Positions 57,322-64,000 of a stretch of DNA of 64,000 bases are shown piece by piece. Location: assembly GCA_012932865.1 (NCBI GenBank), contig SAXG01000098.1, positions 57,419 through 121,418 on the forward strand. Direction: 5' to 3'. Position numbers and translations under genes: made by a program. The stretch comes from Amylostereum areolatum. Lineage: Eukaryota; Basidiomycota; Agaricomycetes; Russulales; Stereaceae. Numbering within the stretch: position 1 is the first letter of the stretch; every line of letters begins with the position of its first letter. The notes below the pieces were generated by a model, which was not told the DNA's origin, did not search any database, and saw only the letters and a program-made list of their open reading frames with translations.

Positions 57322-58547
57322 TTGGTTTGCAGTATTCGCTTTCAACGGGGACTTGTACGTTTATTCCAGCATGAACCAAACTTATGTGCACTGGGCCTTC
57401 CAAACCTGTCCATCGCCATCGTGGAAACAGTCACATCTCTCGAAGCAAGTGAGGTTTCATAGTCTATATATGCTCATATCCCCCCACAGCATCCAGCTTA
57501 GCCACTAGGTCAATCCCGTACTTCTGCATTATGGGACATAAATACGCCTTGGTAATCGCTCTCTGGCCATCCACAGCGGCCCACCCAGGTCGTTGGTTGC
57601 ATGTGGCTGCTGCAAGTGATAGTTTGTCCGAGGACATTCTCCACGCTGTCTCGCTATCTCCGAGGGAATAGACGTGTTGGACGATGTCGTTGCACTGGCC
57701 ACCGCGGACCCACCCCTCGTGGGCCGTAAGGAAGTAGGAGCGCGTGCGCGGAAGTCATGGCGGAGATCGTCGGGGCAGAGACTGAGGCCTGTGAAGGACC
57801 GGTCCTGCAAGGATGGACACGGTTGGCATCCTTTCGGCATGGCCATATTGTGCAGTCCATGGACAGGAGACCATCTTACAGTCGCCGAAATCGAACTTGT
57901 GAAGGCATTTAAAATAATACATAGTAGATCCTTTGACTCTGAATCATAAGTAAGCATAAGACCCTCCTCTGAGAAAGCTGAATAAAATCCACAAACTCGA
58001 TGAAGCTTCAAGCTTCAATTCGTGCTCTCTGTTTGCTCTTTGTGGTCGAGGTCTCGGGCGGTCGATCGCCCCAGATGCGGCGACGTCATCGGCTCCACGA
58101 GAGGACGGGATCGGACCCGGCTCCCCCACCTTCCCTATTTGGGAAGGAGGCCGGAGATGATGACGGTGCCGAGGTGACATTGCCTTGCAGTCCGCCTGCT
58201 CACGCTCCCGCTTTCCTCTTCCTCTTCCTCTTCCTCTCCTGTCACCACTACCACCACCGCGATTCCCCTCCCCGCCTGCGTCGTACTTCTCCTATCCTTA
58301 TTCAGGAATCAAGTGAGGTCCCTTCCCACCTTGCCGCAGGTTGGCGTGCTGATCGACGCGTCGTTCATCGCCCGGGCCAGCTCTCCCTTCTTGCGCAACC
58401 TCTACACCTCCTACCCCATTGACCACCACGCCGTGCACTGTCAACTATATCCAACGCCCTTGTATTTTCCCGCATAATTCAGGCCCACCCACGTCAAAGC
58501 CTCTATCAAACTGGAATAACAACCTACTACACTTCTAATCGACCCCA
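57322..58547. other. Intergenic region with unassigned frames
   Basis: A minus-strand frame of 160 codons (58011-57529) and short plus-strand frames near 58000-58470 are seen. One stretch at 58315-58470 (VGVLIDASFIARASSPFLRN) reads like coding sequence but could not be joined to a start. No gene is called. Confidence 0.3.
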
Positions 58548-61500
58548 ATGGTTCATCGCCCGCCCGACTCCCGCCTTCTCAGCTCGCTTTCTGCACAAGA
58601 GTCGACATACTACAAACATCTTATATCCCTTCTCGACACCCATGCCCAGTCGTCTCTCTCAGCACTGGCGGCGTACGCGTCCGCTGCATCACCCGCGGTC
58701 TCAAGGGGCATCATGGGCGTCGCGGGCAGCCTCGCCGGGGCTGACGAAGCCCTTCGGAAGTACGCACAGGCCGTTGATGCATGGAGGTCCGCGTTGGAAG
58801 AGATCCGTCAAGCGGAAGAGGACGTGGGGCGTGTGGGCCGGGATAGGGAAATTCTGTCAGTCCTCTGTTCCTTCCCTTGCGCTGCTGCGACGTCGCCCCC
58901 TCCCTCGCCATACTGACATGTCCTTCGCGTTCTTTACCCTTGTCTCCCTCACATGCTTGGTGCTATACAGCGTTACCCGTCTTATTAAAGTCTCCAAGTC
59001 ACAGAAACCCACCCGAGACTCGTTTATATCAAGCATTCCTTCCACATTTCCCGATCCTTCCCATTCATCATCTTCTATTGCCTCGTCGCCTTCTTTTTCA
59101 ACCCCAAACACGAAACTGTCTACAGCCCAAGCAGAACTGCAAGCATGTGAGGCGCATCTTGCAGCGAAGGAGCAAGCATTGGACCGGCTACGAGTACGCG
59201 CGGTGAAGCAGGGTCTGGAGGGACGTTGCAAGGCGATGGTGGAATGCGGGTGGGCATGGGGGGAAATGGGTAAAGAAGGACTACGGGCGTTGGAAGATCT
59301 AAACGAAAGCGAAAACGGTGAGGGTCCTTCTAACGAGTCGCGCATGCCACATATGGCAGGCGAGTTGCCAAATGTGGAAACGAAGAACTGCGACGTCTCT
59401 TCCCACGTCTGGCACTTTTCAGTCCTCCTTTCTGCTCCACACCGCGATTGTCCTCATCTAACTAATTGAACGCGATTTCGTCCCGTAGCAGCCACCAATT
59501 CGACCGACAAGCCACTTCCGATCCCCGAGAGCCAGACCCATGGGCCTGGCTCGGACCTTTCCTCGCTCAACCCTTCCCAATCGGCTTCGCAAATCTTCTT
59601 GGCCTCACCACCGGACCACGGCCTTATGTACGTCATCGCGACGCTGTACCGCCTCGTGTCCTGACCACGCTGTCGCAGCTCACCCATCTCTCGACCGACA
59701 TCTCCTCCCATCCTTAACATCCCTGCAGCACACTCTATATCAGAATACGGCCACCCACCGATTCCCATGCAGCGCCGCATCACTGAAGAGGGTTCTGAAG
59801 ACTTGCACGCCGCGGAAGCAAGCAGTAGCGAGGACGACTCCCGCGAGGTACAAGTTGTCAACAACAAGCCTTTTGGGAAGGCGAGCGCATCGACTAGCAA
59901 AGTCCGCCTCAACGGCAGTCCAGCCACCCCAGCCGTGAACGGTAATGCAAGTCAGGAAGTGTCCCCACGCAAACGCTTTGGGTTCAGGTCGCATTGCGCG
60001 GAATGGGAGCGCCAGCACAAACTCCTCGTTGCCCTCGTGGCCAATCTCTGCCCTCCACGCCTCATAGCCCTGTCCGACAAGAATCCCCCGCGCGGGATCG
60101 AAAGACAAGCTTCTTTGGTGGGATCGCTGGCCTATTCCGCAGTTCGCGCGAACGCGACGTGAGGACGTCTACGGTCCCGGGGCCAAGTGGAAGACGCGGA
60201 CGGACATTAATCTGAGGAGAGGAAAAAGTGGGTCGGAAGGGCGCCGACAGCGACAGCGACGACGAAACACCGCGGCCGTCCGTTTTTACTAGACGGGCAT
60301 CCGAGGATAACCATCATTCACCGTACTTGTCGTCACCCCCAAGGGCGCCGGCGACTAAACTGAAGAAGGCCAACGACGGTCGTGGACGTATCGTCAGTGG
60401 AAGTGATGTTGGCCCTGGCCGGACAGGCAAATGGCAACGCGGGAGATACGGGCTGGACAAGCGATGGAGGAGTGGTGAAGGGAGAGGGTGCGAAGAGAGG
60501 CAGCGTCAAGTCTCGCGGGGGCGCGGCGACATTCTGCGTCTGTGGATCTTTCCTCTCCTGTCCTTAGGAATCCCTCCACGAAAAGGGCCAGCATGCCCGC
60601 CTCCACATCGGCTCCTGCCTCGATGCGTTCTCCACCTCCAGCTCGCTCTACTTCTCCAGGCATCATCCAGCGTTTCTTCATCTGCAACGGCCAAACCGAA
60701 CGCCTTCGACCAAACGTGCATCTACTGCTCCCCGCTCGCAAGAAACGGCGCGGTACAAGTTCACTACTTCGGGTATGCACCCTGACGCAGGACGAGGGGC
60801 AAGTCTGATGTCCATCGTGGAAGGTGTTCGCGGCGAGCGGCGTACAGGGGAGAAAGCCCGCTGCTGGAGGGCTATTCCTCCCGACCGCTCCGGCATCAGC
60901 CACATCTCCCAACGCTGGCCTCTTTCTCCCCTCGGCCTCGGCCTACTCCTCCACCGCCCACCGTTGTCTACGTCGTCGGCCAACCTCGCCGACAAATGGC
61001 ATGTTCTTACCATCGGCATACGGCTTACTCGAGCACAAGTCCCCCGCCTCGAACCTCTGGGATCTGGGTCGCTTGGACGCTCTACATCGGGACCACAGGA
61101 CGCCATACTATCGAGAGGACAAACGGGATTGCGCAAGTTATCCCGACTCTCATAGTCTGCCGTCGCAGTAGTCACAGGCTCAACTCCATACACCGGCACA
61201 TAGGCTCATCGCGGGCGTCCGTTCCCCTTCGTAGTGCCCTTCGCAATCGTTCTCCTTCCCCAATGCCGGCCCGGCTCTACATCTACCGCGTCTGTCTTTA
61301 CATTCACCATCTCCTTCCCTCCCCGAAACACGTTATAGTGGTCCAAGCGCGCCCGGGAAAAGTCGTCCCTTCCTCCTCTTCCCCTTCGCCTCCGCTCCCT
61401 CCCGCTGATCCAAAGCCGCGCGGGCGGAGAAGGCTAGAGAGCGACAGCGCCTCGATATCGTCGTACGAGCCGGGCACTCGCAGTTCGAAGACGCGGAGAC

Positions 61501-61966
61501 GGAGACCGAGGCGCCTGCTCCCCCGCCCAAGTTCGTCCAGGCGGTCATGCCGCCGACGCCGACGAAGGACCTCGCCAACGGGAGTCCGCTCGGGTCTGCG
61601 GGCATGAACGGGGACGCGCTCGCCGTGCCCGGGAGCGACGTGCTCAGCGCGTCGGGCTCGGACGTGTCGACCATATCTGGAGGCACGGCGGGTTCGGGCT
61701 CGGGATCGGGCTCAGGCGTCGCGCGGCGCAAGTCGGTGCGGGTGAGTCTGCAGCCGACGTTCTCGCCCACGCCGCCGGCGCTGGAGGAGGAGGAGGAGGA
61801 GGACGGAGGGGAGGGAGAGGGGTATCTTGGCGCGGGGGAGAAAAGGTGGAGCAGTAGGGTGCGGGAGGAGGGTCAGAAGGATGTATGGGAGGACTCGAGC
61901 AGTGAGGATGAGGAGTACGCGATGGCGAGGAATGCGCTGAGGAAGGTTGGGAAGAAGAAGTGGTGA
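58548..61966 (+). CDS. Large coiled-coil and disordered protein, unknown function
   Basis: The start at 58548 gives a helical N-terminal region: LLSSLSAQESTYYKHLISLL, then AGADEALRKYAQAVDAWRSA and EEIRQAEEDVGRVGRDREIL. After an intron come KLSTAQAELQACEAHLAAKE and LEGRCKAMVECGWAWGEMGK. Such a long helical bundle could be a BAR-like, membrane-bending fold, but that is only a guess. The middle is Ser/Pro/basic and disordered, in several exons whose borders I could not fix (59460-61500). The C-terminus has an acidic run (EEEEEEDGGEGEG) and ends with DVWEDSSSEDEEYAMARNAL then RKVGKKKW-stop at 61966. I recall similar endings in uncharacterised fungal proteins. Confidence 0.6.
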
Positions 61967-62257
61967 GGGCTGGTGCTGGTGGCCACGGGACCGTCCAGGC
62001 TGTCCAGGGCTGTCCTACTTCAAGTTACTGTTTCATACGAGGCCGTGTCTCCCCCCTCTCGGGGCGATACTTAGTATGTGCATACACTCTCATTTTGTAT
62101 ATTCTTTGACCTATTGGGCGATAGATAAGAGAAAGACATCTCCTCGGGCGTATGCAGGTTGTCCTCCGTACTGATGGCAGTATGACCAGGAGTGGCTGGG
62201 TAAGGGACCCAGGATTGGGCGCGTTCGTGTCGGCGAAGATGTAAGTAACTGTGAGTA
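61967..62257. other. Short intergenic stretch
   Basis: This is the 3' flank of the preceding gene leading into the minisatellite. Nothing further is seen. Confidence 0.3.
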
Positions 62258-62610
62258 TTGACGAGCGCTTCACTCTTGTCAAAGCAGCGCGACGAGCGCT
62301 ACACTTTTCAATCTCCAATCACTAATCGCTACGACGAGCGCTACACTCATCTCAAATCTATACGACGAGCGCTACACTCTTCAATCTCGAATCACCGATT
62401 AGTAACGACGAGCGCTTCACTCTCCAAGCTTCAGGCTTCAAGCTTCAAGCTTCAATCGACGAGCGCTGTGGCACTCACGAGCGCTGCACTCTTCAATCTC
62501 GAATCACTGATTAGTAACGACGAGCGCTTCACTCTTCAAGCTTCAAGCTTCAATCTCCAATCGCTGATCAGTACAACGAGCGCTACGCTCTTCATTGAAT
62601 CTCGATCAGT
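62258..62610 (+). repeat. Minisatellite with cgacgagcgct core
   Basis: About nine units start with cgacgagcgct(a/t)cactct and go on with variable tails such as tcaatctcgaatcactgatt. Unit length varies from about 20 to 55 bp. Some units contain a nested aagcttcaagcttcaagctt array. The repeats do not keep a long reading frame, so this looks like non-coding tandem DNA. Confidence 0.75.
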
Positions 62611-62978
62611 ACGACCAGGTATTCGGGACACTGCAGCAGCAGAGACAAATCTCTATAAGGTCAATAACTGCTGCCGTGAAGACGGGTTAGGAACCTAGTA
62701 TCGTCGTCCTTCGGTGTCTGCCTATGTATGATAGGGACAAAGCGGGTCCCCGACTCCTGTGGTCCTGCGACAGCCATCCTTGTAGCACGTAACTGGCAAT
62801 GGCTGTCTTGGACTTTTCGTGTTCTCTCGTTGCGCCTTCATGCCGGAAGTCACACCAAGGTCGGAACCTACGAAACTTGGCGAGTCCAATCTCGCTTAGA
62901 TCTCACTACTTAAACCTCAGCGCACGCAGAGCAGCAGCTAGCAACAAACACGTCTGTTTTCTCACTGGCAGCGCAACC
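62611..62978. other. Upstream region of the last gene
   Basis: Nothing but a weak pyrimidine-rich leader before the ATG at 62979 is visible. There is no clear TATA box. Confidence 0.3.
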
Positions 62979-63738
62979 ATGTCATTCTCCCAGTCCCAAT
63001 CCTACTATCCCACCTGTGCTTGTCCTGTTTGCATAAATGCTAGCAGGACCGCAGCGGCATTGCCAGTGACTGCTGCCAGCATGTACAACGCCGCGCCGCC
63101 CACTGGCGCCCAACTCTATTACAACGCCGCGCCCGCTGCCAGTGCTACCAGCGTACCTACCGACGTTAGACGTGACAACAGCGTCCAAGCTGTCCACGAC
63201 GACTACTCGACATTGGTTGGACCACTGTTTACCAGTATATGGTTGATCCTAGTTTCGTCAGTGCTGACACCGTGCTTTACAGATTACCGGACAGACGGAC
63301 TCAAGTGAAAGGAACCTACAACCGTCTACGGCATCAGGCTCGTTGCCTCGCGAGAGGTTCGCGTCCACCACAAGTTACAACGGTGGATGGACGATGCCTC
63401 CGCCGATTCAATACCCAAATTTTGGAGGTGGTGTGGGTTTTCAAAGCGGAGACCGAGCGGCACTAGGACTCGGTGTGACAGTCTCCAACAGTGGCGGGGA
63501 CGCCGCTCCTAAGGAGCAGCTATTTGGAGGTGAAGTCGTCGAGCGCGCCAGAAGCGAAGGATCCAGCCTACCTGTCATCGAAGGCACCCAAATCGTGTGG
63601 CTGCCCGACGGCATCGGTTATGACATAGTAACTCGTGTCCGGGTACGTCGTTTCGCAGTGCATGCCACACATAAGTCTGATACGCTACAGTACCAGAACG
63701 TCGTGGATGGAGCCGCCGTGCAAGGCTTCAGGAGGTGA
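62979..63738 (+). CDS. Hypothetical small protein
   Basis: Exon 1 starts at 62979 with MSFSQSQSYYPTCACPVCIN and ends near 63217 (DDYSTL). Exon 2 starts at about 63284 with ITGQTDSSERN, continues through GGWTMPPPIQYPNFGGGVGF and IEGTQIVWLPDGIGYDIVTR, and a 48-bp intron (63643-63690) leads to YQNVVDGAAVQGFRR-stop. That intron is a multiple of three without a stop, so retention keeps the frame. The N-terminal part is Ala/Pro-rich with a CxCPxC cluster. There is no signal peptide and no family that I recognise. Confidence 0.5.
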
Positions 63739-64000
63739 AGCTAAAGGATGGATATCGTCACTTGAGTGCGCGAACCGGTATCCGAGTGAATAAAGAGATG
63801 TACGATACATAACGCGCTCTTCGGACTCGGTGGTTGTTTATGAATTTATCGTCTTGCTGTGTTACTGTTTTGCTATCGTTGTTTAGTATGCATCTACACG
63901 GACAGCAGGCCTCGCGTTTCAGAGGGCTTTTTTGTCATGACATCACTGATGCATAATATGAAGGGAAAGCGAGACATACGGCACTCCTTCAAAGTTGAGG
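63739..64000. other. Right edge of window
   Basis: This is the 3' flank of the preceding gene, with a tgaataaagag polyadenylation-like word near 63787. Nothing else is seen. Confidence 0.4.

Noticed and set aside
1..64000. CRISPR arrays, bacterial defence or biosynthetic operons
   Set aside because: The window is intron-rich fungal DNA. The tandem arrays lack evenly spaced identical repeats with unique spacers.

Overview
The window looks like nuclear DNA of a mushroom-forming basidiomycete (Agaricomycetes is the best fit). Genes sit on both strands and are split by many short introns, mostly 48-70 bp with GT...AG ends. Several families are fungal or basidiomycete types: a DUF6534 membrane protein, ATG22, a Whi2-like BTB protein and a SigF-like NTF2-like protein. 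There are no operons, no bacterial ribosome-binding sites and no CRISPR array. All gene models were spliced by eye from the sequence. Names rest on remembered family motifs, not on a database search.

Layout. 1-8.2 kb is gene-poor. It holds remnants of DNA transposons: nested inverted repeats, a foldback element at 5.2-6.4 kb, and a GC-rich minisatellite bracketed by short terminal inverted repeats at 6.5-8.2 kb. A small proline-rich protein gene follows at 8.4-9.2 kb. 9.7-33.9 kb is an Argonaute locus. Two Argonaute genes lie head-to-tail on the minus strand (9.7-13.2 and 13.9-17.2 kb) and a third lies on the plus strand (30.6-33.9 kb). All three share the same five intron positions. Between the second and third copies lie a copper amine oxidase, an LTO1 homologue, a Whi2-like protein and a Med25-like vWA protein. 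A nearly identical 48-bp palindrome stands upstream of Argonautes 2 and 3, in mirror orientation.

34.7-44.3 kb carries a DUF6534 membrane protein, an ATG22 vacuolar transporter, a SigF-like NTF2-like protein and a flavin monooxygenase. 44.3-50.6 kb is gene-poor and contains a 722-bp hAT-type MITE with an 8-bp target duplication. 50.6-57.3 kb is a compact housekeeping block: a DUF2470 membrane protein, MTO1 (mitochondrial tRNA wobble modification), DPH3/KTI11 (diphthamide and Elongator), Dim1 (U5 snRNP) and cyclophilin H (U4/U6 snRNP). MTO1/DPH3 and Dim1/cyclophilin H are divergent pairs whose partners work in related processes. 58.5-62.0 kb encodes a large coiled-coil, disordered protein. 62.3-62.6 kb is a minisatellite. 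63-63.7 kb encodes a small unknown protein.

The most interesting feature is the Argonaute cluster: three paralogues with different catalytic tetrads and RGG tails, a shared palindrome upstream of two copies, and a tandemly repeated promoter region in front of the third. It suggests a locally expanded, possibly self-regulated RNA-silencing locus.
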